DNA from: an uncultured Porphyromonadaceae bacterium
GTDB taxonomy: Bacteria > Bacteroidota > Bacteroidia > Bacteroidales > Muribaculaceae
Assembly (NCBI GenBank): GCA_947178655.1
Contig: CAMWZB010000023.1
Span: 1-10,434, forward strand
Direction of reading: 5' to 3'
Length of the DNA stretch: 10,434 bases
This document shows positions 1-7,661 of the stretch, piece by piece (position 1 is the first letter of the stretch; the number at the start of each line of letters is the position of its first letter). Under the pieces are notes generated by a model, which was not told where the DNA came from, made no database searches, and saw only the letters and a list, made by a program, of their open reading frames with translations. Made by a program: the position numbers and the translations under genes.

Positions 1-2126
1 TCGTCACAGACCCCCTGTACTTCGTCATCGATGAGAAGAACCGCTCAGTCGAACTCACCGACAAAGGTATCGACGAGCTCACCGGACACGCTCAGGACCC
101 TCAGTTCTTCGTCCTGCCCGACATCGCCGCCCAGCTCTCCGAACTTGAGCACATAGCCGACCCCGCCGAGCGCCAGACACGCAAGGACGAGCTCATGGCC
201 AACTACGCAGTCAAGGCCGAGCGAGTGCACACCGTCACACAGCTCCTCAAGGCATACACCCTCTTTGAGAAGGACGTCGAGTATGTCGTGGATGACAACA
301 AGGTCAAAATCGTCGACGAACAGACCGGCCGTATCATGGAAGGCCGTCGCTACTCCGACGGTCTCCACCAGGCTATCGAGGCCAAGGAAGGCGTGAAAGT
401 CGAGGCTGCCACCCAGACTTTCGCCACCATCACTCTGCAGAACTATTTCCGTATGTACCACAAGCTCGCCGGTATGACCGGTACGGCCATTACAGAGGCC
501 GGTGAGTTCTGGGACATCTACAAACTCGACGTGGTCACCATCCCCACCAACCGCCCCGTGGCGCGCATCGACATGGAGGATCGCGTGTACCGGACCAAGA
601 AAGACAAGTACAAGGCTGTCATTGACGAGGTTGTCAAGCTGGTCAACGAAGGTCGTCCCGTCCTTGTGGGCACCACTTCAGTCGAGATATCAGAGCTCCT
701 CTCGCGAATGCTCGACCTCCAGCGTCCTCCCATACCCCATCAGGTACTTAACGCCAAGCTGCATCAGCGCGAAGCCGACGTGGTCGCTCTCGCAGGACGC
801 AAGGGCTGTGTGACCATCGCCACCAACATGGCAGGCCGCGGTACTGACATCAAGCTCACTCCCGAGGTGAAAGAGGCCGGAGGTCTTGCCATCATCGGCA
901 CAGAGCGTCATGAGTCACGTCGCGTCGACCGTCAGCTCCGTGGACGTTCCGGCCGTCAGGGCGACCCCGGTTCGTCGGTGTTCTTCGTTTCGTTCGAGGA
1001 TCAGCTTATGCGCCTCTTCGCCACTGACTCCGTCATAAAGATGCTTGACCGAATGGGCTACAAGGAAGGTGAGATGATTGAGCACCGCATGGTCAGCAAC
1101 GCCATCGAGAAGGCTCAGAAGCGTGTCGAGGAGAACAACTTCGGCATCCGTAAGCGCCTCCTTGAGTTCGACGACGTGATGAACAAGCAGCGTACTTACA
1201 TCTACGAGCGCCGCCGTCATGCTCTTCTGGGCGAACGAATCGGAGTCGACGTCATCAACATGGTCTACGACACAGTCGAGAATATGATCATGAGCAACGA
1301 GAGTCCGGCTCAGTATGCCGACCTCTGCACAGAGATATTCCGTGTCCTTGCCATCGAGGCGCCATTCACTGAGGCCGAGTACAGCAACATGTCACGTGAG
1401 GAGAAGATTGACAGACTCCATGAAGCTGCCATGGACGCTCTCCAGCGTAAGAGCGACCGCATTCGTGAAGTCGCGATTCCCGTGATAAACGGCATGGCCG
1501 AAAACACCGACTACGACGGGCTGATTCTCGTACCCATCACCGATGGCAAGCGAGTGTTCAACATCCGCACTGACCTCCGCAAAGCTGTTGCAAGCGAGTG
1601 CCGCACCATCGTCAAGGAATGGCACAAGGCTCTGATGCTCGTCACCATCGACGAACTCTGGAAAGAGCATCTCCGCGAGCTCGATCAGCTCCGCCAGTCT
1701 GTCCAGAATGCCACCTACGAGCAGAAGGATCCTCTGGTAATCTACAAGGTCGAGTCGTTCCATCTCTTTGAGAACATGCTCAGCGACCTCAACAGCAAGG
1801 CCGTGTCGGCTCTCATGCGCGGTCAGATATTCATCCGCCAGCAGGCGCCCGTGCCTCAGCAGCGTCCCGAGGACTCTGTCGAGAAGCCCGAACCTCGCCA
1901 GCCCGAGGTGAAGGAGACGCGTGAGGAACTGCCCGGCCGTCCCAACTACCGTGCCACCAAGGCTTCGCTCCCGGGCGAGGAGGAGCAGCGCAGAGCTGCC
2001 TCTGCTCATCAGGGAGAGAGAGAAAAAGTAATGCCTGCCAAGGCTCAGCCCAAGGTAGGTCGCAATGACCCATGTCCTTGCGGCTCAGGCAAGAAGTACA
2101 AGAACTGTCACGGACAGGGACTCTGA
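1..2126 (+). CDS. secA: Protein translocase subunit SecA, C-terminal ~707 residues (5' end outside window)
   Basis: SecA is the ATPase motor that drives unfolded preproteins through the SecYEG channel at the inner membrane. The reading frame is open from base 3 with no start in the window. It lacks the first part of the family (Walker A and most of the DEAD motor domain) and holds the end of the preprotein cross-linking region and motor domain 1 ([19 protein letters not shown], about 438-494). Next is motor domain 2 with TNMAGRGTD (about 822-848) and the arginine-finger motif [10 protein letters not shown] (933-962). The helical scaffold/two-helix-finger part includes LWKEHL...LRQSV...QKDP (about 1656-1735). 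A Pro/Glu/Arg-rich linker (about 1845-2045) leads to the zinc-binding SEC-C tail, with Cys codons starting at 2073, 2079 and 2106 followed by His. The Met codon at 195 is internal, since homology runs upstream of it. The C-terminus is intact. The gene is housekeeping and essential, and no terminator follows it before patB. Confidence 0.98.
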   Translation, partial: VTDPLYFVIDEKNRSVELTDKGIDELTGHAQDPQFFVLPDIAAQLSELEHIADPAERQTRKDELMANYAVKAERVHTVTQLLKAYTLFEKDVEYVVDDNKVKIVDEQTGRIMEGRRYSDGLHQAIEAKEGVKVEAATQTFATITLQNYFRMYHKLAGMTGTAITEAGEFWDIYKLDVVTIPTNRPVARIDMEDRVYRTKKDKYKAVIDEVVKLVNEGRPVLVGTTSVEISELLSRMLDLQRPPIPHQVLNAKLHQREADVVALAGRKGCVTIATNMAGRGTDIKLTPEVKEAGGLAIIGTERHESRRVDRQLRGRSGRQGDPGSSVFFVSFEDQLMRLFATDSVIKMLDRMGYKEGEMIEHRMVSNAIEKAQKRVEENNFGIRKRLLEFDDVMNKQRTYIYERRRHALLGERIGVDVINMVYDTVENMIMSNESPAQYADLCTEIFRVLAIEAPFTEAEYSNMSREEKIDRLHEAAMDALQRKSDRIREVAIPVINGMAENTDYDGLILVPITDGKRVFNIRTDLRKAVASECRTIVKEWHKALMLVTIDELWKEHLRELDQLRQSVQNATYEQKDPLVIYKVESFHLFENMLSDLNSKAVSALMRGQIFIRQQAPVPQQRPEDSVEKPEPRQPEVKETREELPGRPNYRATKASLPGEEEQRRAASAHQGEREKVMPAKAQPKVGRNDPCPCGSGKKYKNCHGQGL

Positions 2127-2164
2127 TACCGAATCAAACCTTATATTAAATACATACCGGAAAA

Positions 2165-3364
2165 ATGCAGAGATACAACTTCGACAACGTAATCGACCGC
2201 TCGGGCACCGACGCTGTGAAACTCGTCGGTCTCGACCGTGTCTTTGGTCGCCACGATCTCACGCCGTTGTGGATTGCCGACCTTGACTTCGCCGTATGCC
2301 CCGACATCACGGCAGCTCTGTCTCACAGACTTCAGCATCCCGTCCTGGGCTACTCCGAGCCATCCGACAGATACTGGCAGTCGATTATCGACTGGAATCT
2401 GCGTCGGCACAACTTCGGAATATCTCGCGAAGAACTCTGCTTCATTCCGGGAGTGGTGAAGGGCATAGCCCTTGCCGTCAACTACTTCACCGGACCCGGC
2501 GACTGTGTGCTCATACAGCCGCCGGTCTATACCCCTTTCCGCACCGTGGTCGAGGGAAATGGCCGCACCGTGGTCGAGAATCCTCTGATTTTCGAAGACG
2601 GCTCATACCGTATGGATCTCGACGGATTCCGGAAGGTCGTCGCCGAACACAAGCCGCGGATGATGGTGCTGTGCAACCCGCATAATCCAATCGGCATTCA
2701 GTGGGACCGCGAGACCATGTCAGAGCTTGCCGCAATCGCCCGCGAAGCCGGAATGGTTGTTGTCAGCGACGAGATTCACGGCGACCTCATGCTCAACGGG
2801 CGTCCGCACATCCCCTTCCTCTCCTGCGGCCCGGACGCACGGGAAGTGGGCATCATGCTCGGTGCTCCGTCCAAGACATTCAATATCCCCGGGCTCGTCA
2901 GCTCATGGATGGTCATCAAGAATCCCGAACTCCGAAACCCGTTCTTCCACTGGCTGGAGGTGAATGAGTTCAGCGCTCCGGTCATGATCAGTACCATCGG
3001 CGCCGAGGCTGCCTACAACACCGGTGAGCGGTGGCTCGATGAAATGCTTGAATATGTGCAGTCCAACATCGACTTCACCATCGACTACTGCGCACGCAAC
3101 ATCCCTGAAGTTAAGGTCATCCGCCCTCAGGCATCATTCCTTCTCTGGCTTGACTTCCGTGAGCTCCATATGTGTCAGCGTGAGATTATGGACCTCCTTC
3201 TCGACAAGGCTCATCTGGCACTGAACGACGGCACCATGTTCGGAACCCAGGGAGTCGGATTCGCGCGACTGAACGTCGGGACGCCGCGCTGCGTCCTTGC
3301 CGCCGCTCTCGACAGTCTCCGTAACGCCATCCATGCCACCTGCTCAAAGTGCAGTCAGCAATAG
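2165..3364 (+). CDS. patB: MalY/PatB family PLP-dependent aminotransferase, putative cystathionine beta-lyase (C-S lyase)
   Basis: This is a 399-residue fold-type I PLP enzyme of the MalY/PatB group. The group cleaves the C-S bond of cystathionine or cysteine-type substrates to give a thiol, pyruvate and ammonia in the cytoplasm. Visible features are the N-terminal family signature (RYNFDNVIDRSGTDAVKL, then PLWIADLDFAV), PPVYTPF for cofactor/substrate contact, CNPHNPIG with N174 (cofactor O3' contact), SDEIHGDL with D202 (pyridine nitrogen), the Schiff-base lysine K237 in GAPSKTFNIPGL, and the carboxylate-binding R368 in FARLN. Length and lysine position match E. coli MalY closely. The ATG at 2165 begins the family N-terminus and is preceded by an A-rich stretch, not a Shine-Dalgarno sequence. 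It lies 38 bases after secA and 8 bases before the preferred aroA start. MalY in E. coli also represses the maltose regulon, but nothing here supports that role. The substrate is not determinable from sequence alone. Confidence 0.9.
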   Translation: MQRYNFDNVIDRSGTDAVKLVGLDRVFGRHDLTPLWIADLDFAVCPDITAALSHRLQHPVLGYSEPSDRYWQSIIDWNLRRHNFGISREELCFIPGVVKGIALAVNYFTGPGDCVLIQPPVYTPFRTVVEGNGRTVVENPLIFEDGSYRMDLDGFRKVVAEHKPRMMVLCNPHNPIGIQWDRETMSELAAIAREAGMVVVSDEIHGDLMLNGRPHIPFLSCGPDAREVGIMLGAPSKTFNIPGLVSSWMVIKNPELRNPFFHWLEVNEFSAPVMISTIGAEAAYNTGERWLDEMLEYVQSNIDFTIDYCARNIPEVKVIRPQASFLLWLDFRELHMCQREIMDLLLDKAHLALNDGTMFGTQGVGFARLNVGTPRCVLAAALDSLRNAIHATCSKCSQQ

Positions 3365-3372
3365 CATCAATT

Positions 3373-4632
3373 ATGAACTACCGGATATTTCCTCCCGAAG
3401 AAATCCTTGAGACCACCGTCGCACTGCCGCTGAGCAAGAGCATCGAGGCACGTGCGATGGTGCTCGATTATCTGGCCGGCACTCCGCGTGCCGACAGCTC
3501 ATGCGACGACACGGCCACTCTGGCGGCTGTTCTCGCGGGCGGTCTGCCTGACGACGGTTCTGCTGTCGACGTAGGGCCTGCCGGAACGGCCATGCGCTTC
3601 CTCACGGCTCTGTGCGCGGCCTCTGACGGCTGCTCATGCGTCCTCACGGGTTCCGAGCGTATGCTGCGCCGCCCCATCGGGCCGCTCGTGCACGTACTCC
3701 GCGAGCTTGGGGCCGACATCGACTACCTCGGCGAAGAAGGATTCCCGCCGCTGCGCATCCGCGGACACCGTCTCTCCGGCGGATCCGTCGACATCGATGC
3801 TTCCGAAAGCTCACAGTATGTCTCGGCTCTGATGATGATTGTGCCTCTCCTTGACAGCGATCTCACCATCCGCCTGATTGGCTATGTGCAGTCCATGCCT
3901 TATATACGCATGACGGCGGAGATGATGAATCGCCGCGGTGCCTGTGTCGATATCGACCGCGATCGTATCGACATCTCATGTCCGGCACAGTTGCGCCCGG
4001 TCGACGATTCCGAGCCTGACTGGAGTGCGGCTGCATTCTGGTACGAGATAGCTGCTGTCACTGCCGGATGGGTCACACTTCCCGGCCTTTCTGACAAGAG
4101 TATCCAGGGCGACCGCCATGCCGCCGGACTCTTCGAGCGCCTCGGTGTCATCACTGAGTACACCGGCGAAGGAGCCGAGCTTTCGGCCACTCCCGAGGTG
4201 TGCAGCCTCCGTGATGCCGACCTTTCCGATATGCCTGACCTGACACCCTCACTTGTCGTCACATGCTGCCTCATTGGTGTGCCCTTCCGTCTGAGCGGCC
4301 TGGGGGCGCTTCATGTCAAGGAGTGCGACCGTCTTGAGGCTCTCAAGGCCGAGATGGCAAAGATCGGATGTGTGCTCGACATCGAGAGCTATGGAACAGT
4401 CCTGTCGTGGTCAGGCGCGCGCATCCCGGTCACGCATCTCCCCGAGTTCGACACCTATGACGACCACCGTATGGCCATGGCCCTTGCGCCGGTCTCGGTG
4501 TTCATCCCGGGCATAGTAGTGCGCCATGCCGAGGTTGTCTCCAAGTCATATCCTGCCTATTTCGAACATCTGCAGGCCGCCGGCTTCCGTCTCGCCGATC
4601 CTGCCGAACCCATGCCGGAGGTAGCGGAATGA
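3373..4632 (+). CDS. aroA: 3-phosphoshikimate 1-carboxyvinyltransferase (EPSP synthase)
   Basis: This enzyme transfers the enolpyruvyl group of PEP to shikimate-3-phosphate, the sixth step of the shikimate route to chorismate and aromatic amino acids. The chain of 419 residues is close to E. coli AroA (427). Essential residues are all present: K22, S23 and R27 in LSKSIEAR; G71 in GPAGTAMRF; R100 in RRPIG; S146-S147-Q148; the catalytic acid D289 in DMPD; K316, E317 and R320 in VKECDR; R366 in DDHRMAM; and K391 in VSKSYPAYF. I chose ATG 3373 because the family N-terminus begins there. An in-frame GTG at 3349 would add 8 residues and overlap patB. Departures from the E. coli enzyme include Glu-Ala in place of Ser-Asn inside the SKSxxxR motif and Phe (F76) where E. 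coli has Pro101. Its stop overlaps the next gene's ATG (ATGA), which implies translational coupling. Confidence 0.96.
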   Translation: MNYRIFPPEEILETTVALPLSKSIEARAMVLDYLAGTPRADSSCDDTATLAAVLAGGLPDDGSAVDVGPAGTAMRFLTALCAASDGCSCVLTGSERMLRRPIGPLVHVLRELGADIDYLGEEGFPPLRIRGHRLSGGSVDIDASESSQYVSALMMIVPLLDSDLTIRLIGYVQSMPYIRMTAEMMNRRGACVDIDRDRIDISCPAQLRPVDDSEPDWSAAAFWYEIAAVTAGWVTLPGLSDKSIQGDRHAAGLFERLGVITEYTGEGAELSATPEVCSLRDADLSDMPDLTPSLVVTCCLIGVPFRLSGLGALHVKECDRLEALKAEMAKIGCVLDIESYGTVLSWSGARIPVTHLPEFDTYDDHRMAMALAPVSVFIPGIVVRHAEVVSKSYPAYFEHLQAAGFRLADPAEPMPEVAE

Positions 4633-5072
4633 GCCTGTCGCTGATACTGCTTGCCGTCATCGTCGGTGTAGGAGCCTTGCTCTACATCGAGCACAGCATA
4701 TATATGAAGAAGTCTGACAGGCAGGACGGGCCGGACATCTCCGGAAAGTCTGACCCGGCTGACTCCGCCGGGGATGAAGAGTGCTGCGGCATGCACATCA
4801 CCTGCGAGAAAGACTCCCTGCTGGCATCCGTATCCTCCGATGTCGTGTACTACGACGACGAGGAACTTGACCGCTTCGCCGGACGGCACTCCGACGAATA
4901 CTCCGAAGCCGAGATTGAGGAGTTCCGCGACGTCCTTCTCACGCTTCTTCCCGACGACATCGCCGGTTGGGGCCGGAGCCTCCAGCTGCGCCACATCGAA
5001 CTGCCGACTCAAGTGCGCGACGAACTCATCATGATTGTCGCCGAGGCACGGCAGGACGCTCTCAAAAAGTAG
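4629..5072 (+). CDS. Conserved-looking hypothetical membrane-anchored protein with CCxxHxxC cluster
   Basis: This 147-residue protein has no function I can name. The first ~20 residues (SLSLILLAVIVGVGALLYI) form one hydrophobic segment followed by a Lys/Arg-containing stretch, so it is probably a single-span protein with the remainder in the cytoplasm by the positive-inside rule; this topology is inferred. A flexible Asp/Ser/Gly-rich linker (about 28-50) precedes C52, C53, H56 and C59 in ECCGMHITCEK, a spacing that could bind a metal or Fe-S cluster. The C-terminal half is acidic and helical-looking (YYDDEELDRFAG, then SEAEIEEFRDVLLTLLPDD). The ATG overlaps the aroA stop by 4 bases, and the next gene, a metal-ABC permease, starts 3 bases after its stop. 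Codon use matches the neighbours, and the tight packing supports a real gene. The position next to a metal transporter hints at a metal-related role, but this is weak evidence. Confidence 0.85.
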   Translation: MSLSLILLAVIVGVGALLYIEHSIYMKKSDRQDGPDISGKSDPADSAGDEECCGMHITCEKDSLLASVSSDVVYYDDEELDRFAGRHSDEYSEAEIEEFRDVLLTLLPDDIAGWGRSLQLRHIELPTQVRDELIMIVAEARQDALKK

Positions 5073-5075
5073 CAA

Positions 5076-5891
5076 ATGCTTCAGATACTCACATATCCCT
5101 TCTTCCAGCAAGCCCTTGTAGCGGTGGCGCTCCTGAGCGTGTGCTCCGCTGTCATCGGCACATATATCATATCGAGGCGCATGGTAGCCATATCGGGAGG
5201 CGTCACTCACGCCTGCTTCGGCGGCCTCGGCCTCGGATACTTTCTCGGCATCAGTCCTGTGGCCACGGCCGCGGTCTTTGCCATTGGCTCCTCTGTCGGC
5301 GTCGAGGTGCTCTCCCGGCGCTTCAGACTCCGTGAGGACTCGGCCATAGCTGTCGTGTGGGCGCTTGGTATGGCGCTTGGTGTGCTGTTCGTCTTTCTCA
5401 CACCGGGCTACGTGCCCGAGCTGAACGCATTTCTGTTCGGCAACATCCTCACTGTCAACGTCACCGACCTTGTCACTTTCGGCATTTACGCCGCAGTCCT
5501 CGCTGCATTCTTCGCCTGGCGATGTCGCGAGATTGTCGCCGTAGCCTTTGACCGTGACTTTGCCGAGGTTTCCGGACTGCCCGTAAGGTTCATCTCCTAT
5601 ACGATGACCGTTCTGGTGGCCGTATGTATAGTCCTGACAATACGCCTTGTAGGCATCATGATGCTCATGTCCATGATGTCCCTCCCTATGATAGCTGCCG
5701 AAGTGTTCTGGCACCGCTTCACGCCCGTGGCCGTGGCCTCGGCGGTAATATCGCTTGTCGCATCGGTGGCCGGACTCTTCCTGTCGACGGTCATCGATGT
5801 CCCGTGCTCGGCACTGATAGTGCTCATCCTCGCGGCCGTATTCGTCCTGGCGCGCCTGAGCGCCTCATTTGTGCATAAGTCACACTCTTGA
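5076..5891 (+). CDS. Metal ABC transporter permease, ABC-3 / ZnuB family
   Basis: This 271-residue polytopic inner-membrane protein has roughly eight hydrophobic segments spread over its whole length. The family signature is visible near the N-terminus (SRRMVAISGGVTHACFGGLG), as is the ABC-3 pattern of a conserved cytoplasmic region around residues 165-180 (FAEVSGLPVRFISY). ABC-3 permeases form the channel of importers for Zn, Mn or Fe together with an ATPase and a metal-binding lipoprotein or periplasmic protein. Neither partner is encoded in this window, so they must lie elsewhere or the permease must be shared. The specific metal cannot be read from the sequence. The ATG at 5076 follows the hypothetical gene by 3 bases and is preceded by an A-rich stretch; the stop is 4 bases before the EamA gene. 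Expression is probably as part of the patB-aroA run. Confidence 0.92.
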   Translation: MLQILTYPFFQQALVAVALLSVCSAVIGTYIISRRMVAISGGVTHACFGGLGLGYFLGISPVATAAVFAIGSSVGVEVLSRRFRLREDSAIAVVWALGMALGVLFVFLTPGYVPELNAFLFGNILTVNVTDLVTFGIYAAVLAAFFAWRCREIVAVAFDRDFAEVSGLPVRFISYTMTVLVAVCIVLTIRLVGIMMLMSMMSLPMIAAEVFWHRFTPVAVASAVISLVASVAGLFLSTVIDVPCSALIVLILAAVFVLARLSASFVHKSHS

Positions 5892-5895
5892 CCAT

Positions 5896-6825
5896 ATGAA
5901 ATTCACCGGTTACCTGCTTGCCGCCCTTGCGGCTGCCGCCTACGGCACCAATCCCATCTTCGCCGTCAACCTTTATGAGCACGGCATGAACGCCAACTCT
6001 GTGGTCCTTTTCCGATATCTCCTGAGCCTTCCGCTGCTCATATGTCTGCTTGTAGCCAGAGGCCGCAGCCTTGCGCTCAGACGCACGGAAATAGCCCCTG
6101 TCGCCGTTCTCGGTGCACTTATGGCGTTCTCTTCGCTCACTCTCTTCGCCGCATACAACTATATGAATGTCGGCATAGCCTCGACTCTTCTCTTCGTCTA
6201 TCCCGTCATGGTGGCCCTGCTCATGACCGTTTTCTTCCACGAGCGCTTCAGGCCCGTCACAGGCCTCTGCCTCGTCATCATGGGAGCCGGCATGGTCCTG
6301 CTCACGCAGCCGGGTCAGGGGGAAGCCACCCTCAGCGGATACGGTATCATGCTCGTCATGCTGTCGTCACTCACCTATGCCCTGTACATCGTCATGGTCA
6401 ACGTGTCCAAAGCCATCCGTGACATACCCACGGTCAAGCTGCTCTTCTACGTCCTGCTCAGCGGCAGTGTTGTCCTGCTGTGCATGATACCTCTTGGCAA
6501 TCCGCTCACCCTGCCCACGAATGGCAGTGACTGGCTCAATCTTCTTGCTCTGGCCGTCATCCCTACGGTCATATCCCTCATGTGCACCACTCTGGCCATA
6601 CAGTACGTTGGCCCGACATCCACGGCCATCTTCGGCGCCCTTGAGCCGGTCACGGCTGTGGTCCTGAGTTTCCTCATCCTGGGTGTAGGCATATCTCCCC
6701 GAGAGTGTCTCGGTGCGGCTCTCATCGTCATGGCCACCACACTGGTAGTCATGGGCGACCGTGCCTCTGCCGTCATACTCCATGTACGCAAGATGTTCCC
6801 TTCCCTTCGCCGCAGGAAGTCGTAG
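5896..6825 (+). CDS. EamA/DMT-superfamily transporter (10-TM drug/metabolite exporter-like)
   Basis: This 309-residue integral membrane protein has about ten hydrophobic segments arranged as two EamA repeats (roughly residues 5-137 and 150-290). The first repeat ends with the typical HERFRPVTGLCLVIMGAGMV pattern. The second holds YVGPTSTAIFGALEPVTAVV, a hallmark of the family. The acidic residue usual in the LGE position of the second repeat appears to be Val here (ILGVGIS). Members export amino acids, nucleosides or other metabolites; the substrate is unknown. I prefer ATG 5896 over an in-frame TTG at 5869 because the hydrophobic N-terminus starts directly after it and the gap to the preceding stop is then 4 bases. 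The C-terminal tail is basic (KMFPSLRRRKS), consistent with a cytoplasmic end. It is the last gene of the plus-strand run and is followed by a terminator. Confidence 0.93.
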   Translation: MKFTGYLLAALAAAAYGTNPIFAVNLYEHGMNANSVVLFRYLLSLPLLICLLVARGRSLALRRTEIAPVAVLGALMAFSSLTLFAAYNYMNVGIASTLLFVYPVMVALLMTVFFHERFRPVTGLCLVIMGAGMVLLTQPGQGEATLSGYGIMLVMLSSLTYALYIVMVNVSKAIRDIPTVKLLFYVLLSGSVVLLCMIPLGNPLTLPTNGSDWLNLLALAVIPTVISLMCTTLAIQYVGPTSTAIFGALEPVTAVVLSFLILGVGISPRECLGAALIVMATTLVVMGDRASAVILHVRKMFPSLRRRKS

Positions 6826-6852
6826 ACAGAACTTCGGCCGGGATGGCATGAT

Positions 6853-6896
6853 ACGAAAAAACGGGAGCCCGGTTTATCCAGTTCCCGTTTTTTCGT
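6853..6896. terminator. Bidirectional rho-independent terminator between convergent genes
   Basis: There is a perfect 14-bp inverted repeat, arms 6853-6866 and 6883-6896, with a 16-base loop. Each arm has a GC core (CGGGA/TCCCG) flanked by an A6 or T6 tract, so either strand gives a stable core stem followed by U residues. It sits 28 bases after the EamA stop and 16 bases after the end of the kinase gene on the other strand, exactly where a shared terminator would be expected. The rest of the 86-base gap shows nothing else. Confidence 0.9.
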
Positions 6897-6911
6897 GCGC
6901 TGACGAATCTG

Positions 6912-7544
6912 TTATTTGTTCTCCAGGCGCTTTTTCACATATTCGGTCACGAAGTCCACAAGGACGTCCATCGGAAGTGTCGACGAGTCTATGGTCAGGT
7001 CATAGGAGCATGCGGCACCCCAGCGCTTGTCCGTGTAGAAATTGTAGAAGTTCGCTCGCAGTTTGTTGGTCCGTTCGATAAGCACACGGGCTTCGTCGGC
7101 CGACTTGCACTCCATGCGGTCCACTACCCGGCGCACACAGTCGTCTACAGGCGAGTGCACGAAGATATTCACCACGTTCGGCACATCACGCAGCACATAG
7201 TCGGCGCTTCGGCCCACTATCACGCACGGTTCGGTCTCTGCCAGAGCGTGCATGAAGTCGCACTGGGCTTTGTATATGCCGTCGCTGCCGGCAAGATTGT
7301 CGCCCGTCCATGCCATAGGATAGAATCCCATGGAGAACGGCACGAAACCTCCCATGATGCGCGGTGCCCGCTCATCGTTTTGCTCGAAGTACTCCAGATT
7401 GTACCCGGCATTGGCTGCCGCCTGTACCAGCAGTTGCTTGTCGTAGAACCCTATGCCCAGCCGCTCGGCCACACGTCGGCCAAGTTCGCGCCCGCCGCTA
7501 CCGAAAGTGCGGCCTATAGTGATGATGAATTTATCAGGAAGCAT
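6912..7544 (-). CDS. Cytidylate kinase-like family protein (P-loop NMP-kinase fold)
   Basis: This 210-residue cytoplasmic protein resembles the cytidylate-kinase-like family (Cytidylate_kin2 type), not canonical Cmk. The nucleotide-binding loop is G11-R-T-F-G-S-G-G-R19-E-L-G, with Arg where the usual Walker A motif has Lys, as is common in this family. Further features are the FYDKQLL segment after the loop, IVGRSADYVLRD (about residues 109-120) and a lid-like Arg-rich region (DDCVRRVVDRM). The expected role is phosphate transfer to a nucleotide or another small molecule; the true substrate is not established by sequence. ATG at 7544 gives the standard N-terminus. A strong terminator hairpin lies just upstream, and no TAnnTTTG-type promoter is visible between the hairpin and the start, so how it is transcribed is unclear. 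The nearby GH57/GT4 genes do not obviously share its function. Confidence 0.88.
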   Translation of the reverse strand: MLPDKFIITIGRTFGSGGRELGRRVAERLGIGFYDKQLLVQAAANAGYNLEYFEQNDERAPRIMGGFVPFSMGFYPMAWTGDNLAGSDGIYKAQCDFMHALAETEPCVIVGRSADYVLRDVPNVVNIFVHSPVDDCVRRVVDRMECKSADEARVLIERTNKLRANFYNFYTDKRWGAACSYDLTIDSSTLPMDVLVDFVTEYVKKRLENK

Positions 7545-7558
7545 TGAAATATCTGATT

Positions 7559-7598
7559 AAAAAAATCAGGGGTGTCGCCCCGGGGAGCGGCACCCCTG
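7559..7598 (-). terminator. Rho-independent terminator after the GH57 gene
   Basis: On the minus strand a 12-bp stem (arms 7587-7598 and 7567-7578, one G-U pair, 8-base loop) is followed after one base by seven T residues (complement of 7559-7565). The GC-rich stem plus T-tract is a classic intrinsic terminator for the GT4-GH57 transcript. It has no T-tract on the plus strand. The T-tract ends 14 bases before the kinase start codon, so it may also act as an attenuator for that gene. Between the GH57 stop and this hairpin (7599-7661) I see only a weak 7-bp inverted repeat. Confidence 0.88.
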
Positions 7599-7661
7599 TA
7601 AGAGTGATGTCGTCGTCAGACTCGTCTTCTGATAAGCGGATCCGTCTGACTTGCCGTACGC

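Noticed and set aside
1392..2009. 205-codon minus-strand open frame opposite secA
   Set aside because: It lies wholly within conserved SecA coding sequence and shows no domain features.
2065..2286. 73-codon plus-strand frame bridging secA and patB
   Set aside because: It overlaps the conserved SEC-C tail and the MalY/PatB N-terminus in another frame; the translation is Arg-rich and featureless.
3349..3372. GTG start for aroA, 8 codons upstream of the chosen ATG
   Set aside because: It would overlap patB and add residues not expected for the family; ATG 3373 fits better, although the GTG cannot be fully excluded.
4557..5714. 385-codon minus-strand open frame opposite aroA, the small protein gene and the permease
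   Set aside because: The translation is His/Glu/Gly-rich without family features and lies opposite three well-supported genes; it is an effect of GC-rich codon use.
5869..5895. TTG start for the EamA gene
   Set aside because: The extra residues (from CISHTLDH) are polar and overlap the permease gene; ATG 5896 begins right at the hydrophobic N-terminus.
7615..7650. 7-bp inverted repeat (arms 7615-7621 and 7644-7650) after the GH57 stop
   Set aside because: The stem is short, the 22-base loop is long and there is no T-tract; it is likely chance beside the much stronger terminator.
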